Shown: piece after piece, positions 4,531 to 12,231 of the stretch
Layout of the letters: every line of letters starts with the position of its first letter
Numbering within the stretch: position 1 is the first letter of the stretch
Assembly (NCBI GenBank): GCA_011048475.1
Contig: DSDZ01000290.1
Span: 1 to 12,231 of the forward strand
Direction of reading: 5' to 3'
Length of the DNA stretch: 12,231 nt
Source of the DNA: Bacteroides sp.
Lineage (GTDB): Bacteria > Bacteroidota > Bacteroidia > Bacteroidales > GCA-2748055
Position numbers and translations under genes: made by a program
The notes under the pieces: generated by a model
Seen by the model: the letters and a program-made list of their open reading frames with translations, nothing else
Databases searched by the model: none
Told to the model about the DNA's origin: nothing

Positions 4531-7356
4531 ATGGTGAAAGGGGTTCAGCACCGAAAGAGGAAACAAAGGGATGTGTCCCCGCACCGGAATCAGCCCCCCC
4601 TTACATTTCTGTTCCAGGACCCGGACATCAGCAGGATCACCCCGGCTTACCTGGATGACTTCTCCGCCAAGATCAGGAACGAATTCTCCTCCCGGTTTCA
4701 CGTCATGGCCATTGGTTGCGAACCGGTCCCTCCGGGAGGATCCGGCGGCAGGATCGAATACCTGTCCCGTGAGCGGTTGCATGAGGAAGCGGTGTACTCC
4801 CGGTTCAGCGAAGGTTATGTGGTCATCCTGCACCCGGCACCCCTGGTCAGGGAGATCAATCCCAATGAGTTTTTCCAGCTACAGCTCGGGGAGGACACCG
4901 AACAAAAATGCTATTTCGAGATCCTGTTCACAGGCAAGAAAGAGCCAGTCACAGGAGGGCTGATCCTGCCGGCATCTGTTATGCAGTATTTCTTCTCGCT
5001 ATCACTTTCAGCGGGGGCGCTGGATACCGGATCTATCAGGGAGGTGCTGAAAAAAATGGAATTCAGCCCACAGGAGGTGGTTATCCACCAGGATGCTCCC
5101 TTTGAGGAGCCCCCTTCCAGTGCTTCACACCTGCTGGAGCGGGTAAAGCTGGCCCTTGCATGGAACACCACGCTTCCGGTAAGGGAAGCGCGGATCCCCG
5201 GTCTGAGGAAATTGTTCTTTATCAGGGAACATCCCCTGTTCAGGACGGCCTTCTTTCTGACTTCACTGGCCATCTTCATCATCCTCCCGATCCTGAGCCT
5301 GGACGCCGGGCTGTCAGGCGATGATGAGAAGCACCATCAGCATGCCGTCAAGGTATACCGGTACTTTACCGAAGAAGATCCAGCTGCCCTGGACGACCCC
5401 CAGCACAAGCTGCATTATTACGGCCAGTCATTCGACTTTTTCACCTATCTGATCATCCGCCTGCTGGACCTGGAGGACAATCCCTACGAGGCAAGGCATG
5501 TGATGGTGGCCATTACAGGCGCCGCCGCCATCCTGGTGACGGCCCTGGTGGTGCGTCTGTTCGGGGGGTACGGGGCCGGATGGCTGGCCCTGCTGCTGAT
5601 GTTCTTTTCGCCCCGCTTCCTGGGCCATGCATACAACAATCCCCTGGATGTGCCTTTCGCATTCGGGTACATGTTCACCATTTACCACATCATTCTGTTC
5701 CTGCGGAAACTTCCCCGCATCAGCGCCCGTTCTGCCATCTGGATCGCCCTGGGTATCGGATGGACCAACGGGATCAGGATCGGGGGACTGGTGCTGGTTC
5801 CCTACCTCTTTATGTTTGCGGGGCTCTACCTGCTGCTGTACCGGTGGCCCTGGAAGCTCTTTTCGGCCGGCTGGTGGAAATTTGCGCTCAGGGGACTGCT
5901 CACGCTGGTTGCTGTTTCGGCAGGAGGATACCTGTTGAGCATCCTCACCTGGCCCTATGCATTGCAGGACTTTGTGAACCACCCCATCCAGGCCTTCAAG
6001 GTCATGTCAAACATCCAGGTTTCCCTGCGGGTGATGTATGACGGTGTGGTGCAGTGGTCGGACCGGCTGCCGTGGCACTACATCCCCAAAAATATTTTTC
6101 TTACGGTTCCCGTGCTCGTCCTCCTGGGCTGGCTGGCATCAACCTTCACCTGGTATTTTCACAGGAAGCAACGGCAGGGTTTCTGGTATTTCCTGCTCTG
6201 GTTCAGCGTGATATTCCCCGTGGTGTTCGTCATCATCAGGCAATCCAATGTATACGGGGGCTGGAGACACCTGATGTTCGTCTATCCCCCGATGCTCGCC
6301 CTTTCGGCCCTGGCGATCTCCTCCATTTTCCGTATGAGCCGGAAACGATGGCTTACGGCGCTACTTTGCCTGGTAGTGGTCGCAGGCCTGATTCATCCGG
6401 TCCGGCACCTTTTCCGGAACCACCCCAACACGTATATCTATTACAACGAATGGGCCGGGGGGATCAACCATGCCTTCGGCACTTACGAAACCGATTACTA
6501 CATGAACAGCCTCCGGCCGGCATCCGATTATTTTATCCGCCGGATCCTGCCCGAAGCCGGTGAAAGTATTGCCAGGCCCCTGCGGGTGGTCAGCAATGCG
6601 GACATCAGCTATTATTTCCGCAACCAGCAGACACGGGTGGAGACATTCTACAGCAGGTATTACGACCGCGGCAGGACTGACTGGGATTATGCGATCCTCT
6701 ACTGCAACTACATCCATCCTTACCAGCTGAACAACGGACTGTGGCCGCCGATGAACACCATCCACGAAATCCGGGTGGACGATGTGGCGGTTGCCGCCAT
6801 CGTGGAAAGAAAAAACAGGGACGATCACTTTGGCTCGGAACTGATGACCGAGGGGATCCGGGAAGGGGATCCCGTAAAGCTGAACCGGGCCGTTCAGCTG
6901 CTGGAAAGCGCCATTGCATACGATCCCAATAATGAAGCCGCCTACCTGGATCTGACCAATGCCTATGCGGCCATCTACCGTTTTGAAGAGGCCAGGGAGG
7001 CGGCAAACAGGCTGCTGGAGATCTACCCGGAATACGACAAGGCGCTGAATGCAAAAGGGTATACCTATCTGCTCGAAGCCGATCTGACAAGAAATCCGGC
7101 CCTGGTGGACGAAGCCATCAGGATCATCGGCAAAGCCGTTGAGTCCAATTACAAGTTCTCCTCGGGCTATTATAACCTCGGGCTCTGCTACGGGCTGAAA
7201 AATGACAAAGACAATGCGATCGAGAATTTCAGGCTGGCCATCAAATACAACGGCAGGTTCACCGCTGCCTATGAAAAGCTCGCCCAGGTTTACGAATATT
7301 ACGGCGATACCGAAATGGCCGAGGTGGTCAGGTCACAATTAAGGAACATCAGGTAA
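4531..7356 (+). CDS. GT39/PMT-like membrane glycosyltransferase with degenerate GT2-like N-terminus and C-terminal TPR domain
   Basis: A 941-aa inner-membrane protein in three parts. (1) Residues about 24-215 are soluble and resemble a DPM1/GtrB GT2 domain in layout, but the expected acidic motifs are absent: HPAP (101-104) replaces DxD. (2) About 225-630 is a polytopic GT39/PMT_2-like core with roughly ten membrane segments, starting FIREHPLFRTAFFLTSLAIF and followed by LSGDDEKHHQHA. Asp264-Asp265-Glu266 in the first outer loop matches the acidic catalytic site of polyprenyl-phosphate-sugar-using enzymes such as ArnT and PMT. SPRFLGHAYNNPLDVPFAF and YGGWRHLMFVYPP are conserved-looking loops. 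(3) About 767-941 holds some four TPR-like repeats (LESAIAYDPNNEAAYLDL, SGYYNLGLCYGLKNDKDNAI), probably periplasmic. GT39-TPR proteins are familiar in Bacteroidota, usually starting near residue 225, so the extension is the odd part. The frame is uninterrupted. Donor and acceptor are unknown. The FAD gene begins 25 nt after its stop. Confidence 0.8.
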   Translation: MVKGVQHRKRKQRDVSPHRNQPPLTFLFQDPDISRITPAYLDDFSAKIRNEFSSRFHVMAIGCEPVPPGGSGGRIEYLSRERLHEEAVYSRFSEGYVVILHPAPLVREINPNEFFQLQLGEDTEQKCYFEILFTGKKEPVTGGLILPASVMQYFFSLSLSAGALDTGSIREVLKKMEFSPQEVVIHQDAPFEEPPSSASHLLERVKLALAWNTTLPVREARIPGLRKLFFIREHPLFRTAFFLTSLAIFIILPILSLDAGLSGDDEKHHQHAVKVYRYFTEEDPAALDDPQHKLHYYGQSFDFFTYLIIRLLDLEDNPYEARHVMVAITGAAAILVTALVVRLFGGYGAGWLALLLMFFSPRFLGHAYNNPLDVPFAFGYMFTIYHIILFLRKLPRISARSAIWIALGIGWTNGIRIGGLVLVPYLFMFAGLYLLLYRWPWKLFSAGWWKFALRGLLTLVAVSAGGYLLSILTWPYALQDFVNHPIQAFKVMSNIQVSLRVMYDGVVQWSDRLPWHYIPKNIFLTVPVLVLLGWLASTFTWYFHRKQRQGFWYFLLWFSVIFPVVFVIIRQSNVYGGWRHLMFVYPPMLALSALAISSIFRMSRKRWLTALLCLVVVAGLIHPVRHLFRNHPNTYIYYNEWAGGINHAFGTYETDYYMNSLRPASDYFIRRILPEAGESIARPLRVVSNADISYYFRNQQTRVETFYSRYYDRGRTDWDYAILYCNYIHPYQLNNGLWPPMNTIHEIRVDDVAVAAIVERKNRDDHFGSELMTEGIREGDPVKLNRAVQLLESAIAYDPNNEAAYLDLTNAYAAIYRFEEAREAANRLLEIYPEYDKALNAKGYTYLLEADLTRNPALVDEAIRIIGKAVESNYKFSSGYYNLGLCYGLKNDKDNAIENFRLAIKYNGRFTAAYEKLAQVYEYYGDTEMAEVVRSQLRNIR

Positions 7357-7381
7357 CGTTTTATGCAAAGATAAAGGGCAC

Positions 7382-8827
7382 ATGAGGATCGCCGTGATTG
7401 GAGCCGGACCGGCCGGAATGACTGCCGCATATGAGATTTCCAAACAGCTGGGTGAAAAAGTCCACCGCCTTGATCTGTTCGAAAAAAGCGACCGGGTGGG
7501 GGGACTTGCCAAATCCTTCCATCTGTGGGGCCAGCGGGTGGACCTGGGTCCGCACCGGTTCTTCAGCCATGATGCAAGGATCAATTCCCTCTGGCTTGAA
7601 GTGGTGCAGGGACACTATGAGATTGTAAACCGCCAGACCAGGATCTACTACAGGAAAAAATTCTTTGATTATCCCATCCGTCCCTTCAATGCCCTGAGGG
7701 GACTGGGCATTGTGGAAGCCGCAAGGTGCCTGTTGAGCTATATGAACGAGCGGCTTTTCCCCACCAGGGATACCTCCACATTTGAAGGCTGGGTAACAAG
7801 CAGGTTCGGAAAAAGGCTTTACCGGATCTTCTTTAAAACCTATTCAGAGAAATTATGGGGGATCCCCTGCACCGAACTGGATTCGGATTTCGCTGCCCAG
7901 CGCATCAAGAAGCTCTCACTCCTGGAGGCCATTAAAAATGCGTTCTTCCAGGGGAAGGATAACAAACATGCCACCCTGGTGGATCAGTTTGCCTATCCGA
8001 CGGGAGGCACGGGATCGGTCTATGAAATGATGCAGCATCAGGTTGAATCGCGGGGAGGGAAGGTGATGACCGGCACCGGGATTGAGCGGGTGATCACGAA
8101 AAACGGGAGGGCCGTCGCGCTGGAACTGGAGAACGGGGAGATCAGGGAGTATGACCACATCGTCTCATCCATGCCCATCTCCCTGCTTGTGCAAAGACTG
8201 CCGGAAGTACCGGAGCCGGTCGCTGTCCATGCCGGATCATTGAAGTTCAGGAATACGATCCTGGTTTACCTGCGTGTGGAACGCACCGATCTCTTTACGG
8301 ACCAGTGGCTGTACATCCATGAAAAATCCCTGCAGATGGGCCGGGTCACCAATTTCAGGAACTGGGTCAGGCAGATCTACGGGGACTCCGGTTCCACGAT
8401 CCTCTGCCTGGAGTACTGGTGCTATTTTGAGGACGAACTCTGGAACCTCGGATCCGAAGAGCTCATCTCCATGGCAACGGATGAGATCGCACAGACCGGA
8501 CTCGTGGGCCGGGAGGATGTGAAAGAGGGGCACGTGGAAAAACTTCCGCGCTGCTACCCGGTCTACTTCAGGGGTTACAGGGAAACCATGAAACCCGTGG
8601 AGGAGTATCTCTCCTCCGTTGCACATCTTCATGTGATCGGGAGATACGGGGCATATAAATATAACAACCAGGATCACAGTATATTGATGGGAATGCTGGC
8701 CGCAGAGAACATCCTGGAAGATTCCGGACATGATCTGTGGGCCATCAACACGGATTATGAGGTTTACCAGGAAGCCTCCATCATTACAAAAACCGGCCTG
8801 GTGATCAATCAAACCGCAAGGCAATGA
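7382..8827 (+). CDS. FAD-dependent oxidoreductase, UDP-galactopyranose mutase / protoporphyrinogen oxidase-like
   Basis: A 481-aa flavoprotein with an N-terminal Rossmann dinucleotide-binding motif RIAVIGAGPAGMTAAYEI (2-19), Glu34 for the FAD ribose, RVGGLAKSF (38-46) and VDLGPHRFFSH (53-63), the region that meets the flavin in UGM-like and amine-oxidase-like enzymes. Middle motifs include EKLWGIPCTELDSDFAAQRI and YPTGGTGSVYEMM. The C-terminal FAD motif is HVIGRYGAYKYNNQDHSI (about 416-433) followed by a helix with MLAAENIL. This family often sits beside glycosyltransferases and polyprenyl-sugar genes, fitting the GT39 gene 25 nt upstream. A sugar-ring or lipid-linked sugar redox role is therefore inferred, but the substrate is not readable from sequence. 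Heme biosynthesis (HemY) is less likely from context. No signal peptide; cytoplasmic or peripheral. Confidence 0.8.
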   Translation: MRIAVIGAGPAGMTAAYEISKQLGEKVHRLDLFEKSDRVGGLAKSFHLWGQRVDLGPHRFFSHDARINSLWLEVVQGHYEIVNRQTRIYYRKKFFDYPIRPFNALRGLGIVEAARCLLSYMNERLFPTRDTSTFEGWVTSRFGKRLYRIFFKTYSEKLWGIPCTELDSDFAAQRIKKLSLLEAIKNAFFQGKDNKHATLVDQFAYPTGGTGSVYEMMQHQVESRGGKVMTGTGIERVITKNGRAVALELENGEIREYDHIVSSMPISLLVQRLPEVPEPVAVHAGSLKFRNTILVYLRVERTDLFTDQWLYIHEKSLQMGRVTNFRNWVRQIYGDSGSTILCLEYWCYFEDELWNLGSEELISMATDEIAQTGLVGREDVKEGHVEKLPRCYPVYFRGYRETMKPVEEYLSSVAHLHVIGRYGAYKYNNQDHSILMGMLAAENILEDSGHDLWAINTDYEVYQEASIITKTGLVINQTARQ

Positions 8828-8861
8828 TCCCGGACCAAACGAACCTAACAACTTTCCCGAT

Positions 8862-9671
8862 ATGGATTTCTTCAGATTCCTAGGCACCCGACAATTCTTC
8901 CGCCACCTTATGCTGGCCGCAGTGATCGGAATCATTCTGATCATGGCCACACTGGTCTGGCTGAAGGTATACACCCATCACGGCCAGGCCATCACGGTCC
9001 CCGAACTGACCGGCCTGACGGAACAGGAGGTGTCGGACGTCACCGCATCCCGCGAACTGCGGTATGAAATCGTGGATTCGGTTTACTCATCGGAAATGCC
9101 GCGGGGCACCGTATTGAAACAGAACCCGCATCCCGGATCGCAGGTGAAGAAAAACCGGAGGATATTCCTCACCATGAACGCGGTCCACCCCGAAATGGTT
9201 TCCATGCCCAGGCTGGTGGGGCTCTCCATAAGGCAGGCCAGGCTGGCACTGCAGAATGCCGGGCTGACACTGGGGGAGATCGAATACCGGCCCGATTACG
9301 CCATCAACAACGTGCTGCAACAAATGCACAACGACTCCGTTATTACTGCAGGAACCGAGATCAGGAAGGGTTCGGTCATCAACCTGGTGCTGGGGATGGG
9401 ATTGAGCAATGAAACCACCCGGGTGCCGGACCTGGCAGGATTGGATCTTGCCACGGCGAGCGAGATCATCACGGATTACTACCTGAACATCGGAGCCGTT
9501 ACTTATGATGGAAGCGTGATGGACGCGGAGGATAGTGCCACGGCGTTCGTTTGGAGACAATATCCTGATTACGAACAGCTTAAAAGGCTGAACCTGGGCA
9601 TGGAGGTGGACATATGGCTGACCATGGATTCGACATTGCTGCCCGAACCCGATACCATCGCACTGGATTAG
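8862..9671 (+). CDS. Membrane-anchored protein with three PASTA domains
   Basis: A 269-aa protein with a short cytoplasmic tail, one membrane helix (about 17-36, LAAVIGIILIMATLVWL) and a periplasmic part of three PASTA repeats (about 44-107, 113-179, 187-254). Each starts with a V/M-P-x-L-x-G-L pattern (TVPELTGLT, SMPRLVGLS, RVPDLAGLD); the first two then show LKQNPHPGSQVKKN-like and AGTEIRKGSVINLV-like second halves. PASTA domains bind peptidoglycan or beta-lactams in PknB-type kinases and PBPs, but no kinase or transpeptidase domain is present. Bacteroidota typically carry such a stand-alone PASTA protein near rluD and ddl. Here a T9SS cargo gene lies between it and rluD. The 34-nt gap after the FAD gene shows no terminator, so read-through is likely. 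A wall-sensing or scaffolding role is inferred. Confidence 0.9.
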   Translation: MDFFRFLGTRQFFRHLMLAAVIGIILIMATLVWLKVYTHHGQAITVPELTGLTEQEVSDVTASRELRYEIVDSVYSSEMPRGTVLKQNPHPGSQVKKNRRIFLTMNAVHPEMVSMPRLVGLSIRQARLALQNAGLTLGEIEYRPDYAINNVLQQMHNDSVITAGTEIRKGSVINLVLGMGLSNETTRVPDLAGLDLATASEIITDYYLNIGAVTYDGSVMDAEDSATAFVWRQYPDYEQLKRLNLGMEVDIWLTMDSTLLPEPDTIALD

Positions 9672-9675
9672 GAGG
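9670..9675 (+). promoter_or_regulatory. AGGAGG Shine-Dalgarno-like site overlapping the PASTA stop codon
   Basis: AGGAGG shares bases with the TAG stop (9669-9671) of the PASTA gene. It lies 3 nt before ATG 9679 and 12 nt before ATG 9688, so neither start is at ideal spacing. It is the only perfect Shine-Dalgarno hexamer I noticed at a gene start in the window, and it suggests coupled translation of the T9SS cargo gene. Confidence 0.4.
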
Positions 9676-9678
9676 CGG

Positions 9679-11571
9679 ATGCACTGTATGAGAATCATTT
9701 ACCATATCTTTTTCGGCTGTTGCGCAATCCTGGCCTTCCCGGCCGCCCTCGGGGGACAGGAAGTGATCACGCCCCTGTTCGGCAAACCCGCCGGTGCGAA
9801 AGCAGGCATGCATTTGTTTGGACCGGACCGTGAAAGGGAACTAAAATCAACCGCTTCAGCTCCCCTGGAGCTCCCTTTCCTGGATGATTTCTCCGAATAC
9901 ACGGGACTTCCCGATACCAGCAGATGGAGCGATGCCCATGTCTTTATCAACCGGAATTACGCGATCGGTCCGGTCTCGGTCGGGGTCGCCACCCTGGATG
10001 TGCTGGACGGGGACGGAAGCATTTACCCGGATGCGGAAATCGATCCGGCTACATTTGTGGCAGACCACCTGACCAGCCGGCCATTGGAACTGGATCATCC
10101 GGCTTCCGACAGCATCTACCTGAGTTTTTTGTATCAGCCGGAGGGACTGGGCGACAGGCCCGAAGCGCAGGACTCGCTGATGGTGGATTTCTTTGACCCC
10201 ATCGCGGAGGAGTGGGTCAATGTGTGGCGTGTGCCGGGCGACACCCTCCATCCGTTCAGGCACGCCATGATCCCGGTGACCGGCGAGCGGTTCCTGAAGG
10301 AAGGCTTCAGGTTCAGGTTCAGGAACCGTGGCAGCCTGCCCCGCAACCAGGATTATCCTGATAAAAGGGCCAGCGTGGACCACTGGAACGTTGATTATGT
10401 GAAACTGGACCGCAACCGCTCCTTTTCGGATACCGTTCTGAGGGATGTGGCCGTTACCGCCCCCATCTCCTCCATCCTCGAGGACCTGACGGCACTTCCC
10501 TGGGACCATTTCGAAGCAGCCCACAACACGGTGATGGATAAATCGGTCATCCTCCGCTACAGGAACAACGACACCATTACCAGGAATGTAACCCGGACCC
10601 TGGTCATCAAAGACCTTCTCTTCAATGAGACATTCACCCCGGGCATCCCCACCGCCCAGGACATCCCACCGGGGACGGATACCTCCGTATTGTTCGGGAA
10701 CTTTTATCCGTTCGATTTCGAACGGGGCGATTCGGCTATTTTCAGGATCCAGGCCTCCATCCGTACCGACGAGTTTGATCACAAGGTGAACGACACCGTG
10801 ATCCATGACCAGCTCTTCAGCGATTATTATGCATACGATGACGGGACCGCGGAGGCAGGTTACGGACTGAGGGGACAGGGCACCAGGAACGGGACCGTTG
10901 CCATGAGGTATCAGGCGTTTGAACCCGACCTGCTGGGCGGGGTGGATATCTGTTTCAACCAGCTGTACGATTCGGTGAACCTGGATTACTATTTCAAACT
11001 GATGGTCTGGTCGGAATCCGGCGGGAAACCCGGACAGCTGGTCTGGGAGGACGCGAATGATCACACCCCGGTCTATCCGGACCGGCTGAACGGCTTCACC
11101 AGGTACCGGTTCTCCGAGCCCGTGCCCGTATCCGGTAAATTTTTCGTGGGCTGGATGCAGTACAACGAATTCATGCTGAATGTGGGCCTTGACCTGAACA
11201 GCCGGCCTTCTGCGGCGGTCATGTATTACAATTTCAGCGGCACCTGGCAGGAGTCCCTGGCGCCCGGCGTGATGATGTTCCGGCCTTTCCTGTACAGGGA
11301 ATTATCAAATGCGGGGCATCCCTCCCGCCCTGCAAATGCAATGCGCATCTATCCCAATCCCGCTTCCGGCATGATCCGGCTGGGACTGCCGGAAGATGCG
11401 GCCGGAATTGAAATCCGCCTGGAGATCTATGACATGACAGGCCGGATGGTCGGCGGGGGAGTGACCCGCTCGGGAGACTGGGATGTCTCGGATCTGGCCG
11501 AAGGCATTTACATCATGAAGGCGGCCGGAGGGGGAACGGAATACACAGCCAGGCTTATGATCAACCGGTAA
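9679..11571 (+). CDS. Secreted protein with type IX secretion system type A C-terminal sorting domain
   Basis: A 630-aa exported protein. The N-terminus has a Sec signal peptide (MRIIYHIFFGCCAILAFPAALGGQ, split here as RIIYHIFFGCCAILAF plus PAALGGQ). ATG 9688 gives the neater signal peptide; ATG 9679 gives the longest frame. The mature part is beta-rich: LPFLDDFSEYTGLPD starts a domain seen in many Bacteroidota surface proteins, with later GFRFRFRNRGSLP and YYAYDDGTAEAGYGL segments. The last 75 or so residues form a T9SS type A domain: RIYPNPASG (about 556-564), LEIYDMTGRMV, DLAEGIYIMKA and a terminal RLMINR, normally removed when cargo is attached to the surface. No catalytic motif is recognised, so an adhesin or structural role is possible. 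It begins 7 nt after the PASTA stop and ends 2 nt before rluD, an unusually tight fit for a surface protein. Confidence 0.88.
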   Translation: MHCMRIIYHIFFGCCAILAFPAALGGQEVITPLFGKPAGAKAGMHLFGPDRERELKSTASAPLELPFLDDFSEYTGLPDTSRWSDAHVFINRNYAIGPVSVGVATLDVLDGDGSIYPDAEIDPATFVADHLTSRPLELDHPASDSIYLSFLYQPEGLGDRPEAQDSLMVDFFDPIAEEWVNVWRVPGDTLHPFRHAMIPVTGERFLKEGFRFRFRNRGSLPRNQDYPDKRASVDHWNVDYVKLDRNRSFSDTVLRDVAVTAPISSILEDLTALPWDHFEAAHNTVMDKSVILRYRNNDTITRNVTRTLVIKDLLFNETFTPGIPTAQDIPPGTDTSVLFGNFYPFDFERGDSAIFRIQASIRTDEFDHKVNDTVIHDQLFSDYYAYDDGTAEAGYGLRGQGTRNGTVAMRYQAFEPDLLGGVDICFNQLYDSVNLDYYFKLMVWSESGGKPGQLVWEDANDHTPVYPDRLNGFTRYRFSEPVPVSGKFFVGWMQYNEFMLNVGLDLNSRPSAAVMYYNFSGTWQESLAPGVMMFRPFLYRELSNAGHPSRPANAMRIYPNPASGMIRLGLPEDAAGIEIRLEIYDMTGRMVGGGVTRSGDWDVSDLAEGIYIMKAAGGGTEYTARLMINR

Positions 11572-11573
11572 GC

Positions 11574-12231
11574 ATGGAAGGAGACCTTTCTGACAACCAA
11601 GAACTGTACGAGCACCACCGCTTTGGGGTGGATCCGGGCCAGCACACCGTCCGGATCGACAAATTCCTCTTCCAGAAGCTGGAGGGGATATCCAGAAGCC
11701 GCATTCAGGCAGCAGCCAGTGCTGGGAACATCCTGGTGAACGGAGCAGAGGTGAAGCCCAGTTACCGGATCAAACCCGGGGAACAGATCAGCATCGTGCT
11801 GCCCCACCCTCCCAGGGAATTTGAACTGATCCCGGAGGACATTCCCCTGGAGATCCTTCATGAGGACGACGATGTGATCGTGGTCAACAAGCAGGCAGGA
11901 ATGGTTGTCCACCCGGGCCACGGCAACTACTGCGGGACACTGGTGAATGGGCTGATGTATTATCTCAGGGACAATCCGCTTTTCGAAAGTGGCGAAGTGC
12001 GGCCGGGACTGGTGCACCGCATCGACAAGAACACCTCGGGCCTCCTGGTGGTGGCCAAAAATGAGATGGCCCTCCAGAAACTGGCCAGGCAGTTTTATCA
12101 TAAAACTGCGGGCAGGACCTACCTGGCGCTGGTGTGGGGGGATATGGAGTTTGGCGAAGGGACCATCCAGGGGAACATCGGGCGAAATCCGAGGGACCGG
12201 ACCCAGATGACAGTTTTTCCGGAAGGGGAAC
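11574..12231 (+). CDS. rluD: RluA/RluD-family 23S rRNA pseudouridine synthase (5' part; 3' end outside window)
   Basis: Isomerises specific uridines to pseudouridine in rRNA; RluD acts on helix 69 of 23S rRNA. The visible 219 codons (family about 320-360 aa) include an S4 RNA-binding domain (about 26-90; VRIDKFLFQKLEGISRSRIQ, then GNILVNGAEVKPSYRIKPGE), the catalytic domain start LEILHEDDDVIVVNKQAGMV, VHPGHGNYCGTLVNGL, and the active-site motif GLVHRIDKNTSGLLVVAK with the catalytic Asp in HRID. The ATG at 11574 is 2 nt after the T9SS gene stop and matches the usual N-terminal length. The gene continues off the right edge. The choice of RluD over RluA or RluC rests on the S4 domain and the PASTA neighbourhood. 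Confidence 0.9.
   Translation, partial: MEGDLSDNQELYEHHRFGVDPGQHTVRIDKFLFQKLEGISRSRIQAAASAGNILVNGAEVKPSYRIKPGEQISIVLPHPPREFELIPEDIPLEILHEDDDVIVVNKQAGMVVHPGHGNYCGTLVNGLMYYLRDNPLFESGEVRPGLVHRIDKNTSGLLVVAKNEMALQKLARQFYHKTAGRTYLALVWGDMEFGEGTIQGNIGRNPRDRTQMTVFPEGE

Noticed and set aside
7366..7373. TATCTTTG on the minus strand between the GT39 and FAD genes
   Set aside because: It matches the Bacteroidota -7 consensus, but there is no TTG at the right distance upstream and no minus-strand gene for it to drive.
7363..7374. Three-codon upstream reading frame (ATG CAA AGA TAA) before the FAD gene
   Set aside because: No ribosome-binding site or conservation can be shown; such short frames are expected by chance.
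10306..10323. Tandem TTCAGG repeats in the T9SS cargo gene
   Set aside because: They encode an alternating FRFRFR strand that is part of the protein domain, so they are explained by coding.
9856..11064. A 402-codon minus-strand open frame opposite the T9SS cargo gene
   Set aside because: Long but antisense to a protein with a clear signal peptide and T9SS C-terminal domain. The translation is low-complexity and has no domain, signal or start-site support.

Overview
The window reads as a chromosomal stretch from a moderately GC-rich member of the Bacteroidota, probably Bacteroidia. The evidence is a protein with a type IX secretion (T9SS) type A C-terminal sorting domain, a -7 element of the Bacteroidota form TAnnTTTG, general lack of strong Shine-Dalgarno sites, the tgt-lptG pair, and the L34 and PASTA sequences. 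Genes are densely packed. No stretch above 300 bases lacks a gene, and I see no rRNA, tRNA, CRISPR array, insertion sequence or prophage.

Layout. On the minus strand (1-1786) lie tgt (queuosine tRNA modification) and, overlapping its 3' end, the start of an LptG-type LPS-export permease that runs off the left edge. A 125-bp divergent intergenic region (1787-1911) separates these from the rest, which is all on the plus strand. First comes a tight cluster of a membrane-anchored family 2 glycosyltransferase, a sigma-70 family factor whose start overlaps the glycosyltransferase stop, and rsmG (16S rRNA G527 methyltransferase). Then rpmH (ribosomal protein L34, 52 aa), with a good promoter inside the end of rsmG and a hairpin terminator behind it. 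Next are a 941-aa integral membrane GT39/PMT-like protein with a C-terminal TPR domain and an unusual N-terminal extension, an FAD-dependent oxidoreductase related to UDP-galactopyranose mutase, a membrane-anchored PASTA protein, a T9SS cargo protein, and the 5' part of an rluD-like pseudouridine synthase cut by the right edge.

Function. The theme is envelope biogenesis mixed with translation housekeeping. LptG exports LPS. The GT2 enzyme and the GT39-TPR/FAD pair look like glycan or glycolipid assembly. PASTA and the T9SS cargo act outside the inner membrane. Tgt, RsmG, L34 and RluD belong to tRNA, rRNA and ribosome function.

The most unusual item is the roughly 215-residue N-terminal region of the 941-aa protein. 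It follows the layout of a DPM1/GtrB-type GT2 domain, but the acidic nucleotide-sugar and metal-binding motifs are gone (HPAP where DxD is expected). This looks like a pseudo-glycosyltransferase fused to a GT39 membrane enzyme. I found no defence, mobile or plainly unprecedented multi-gene system.
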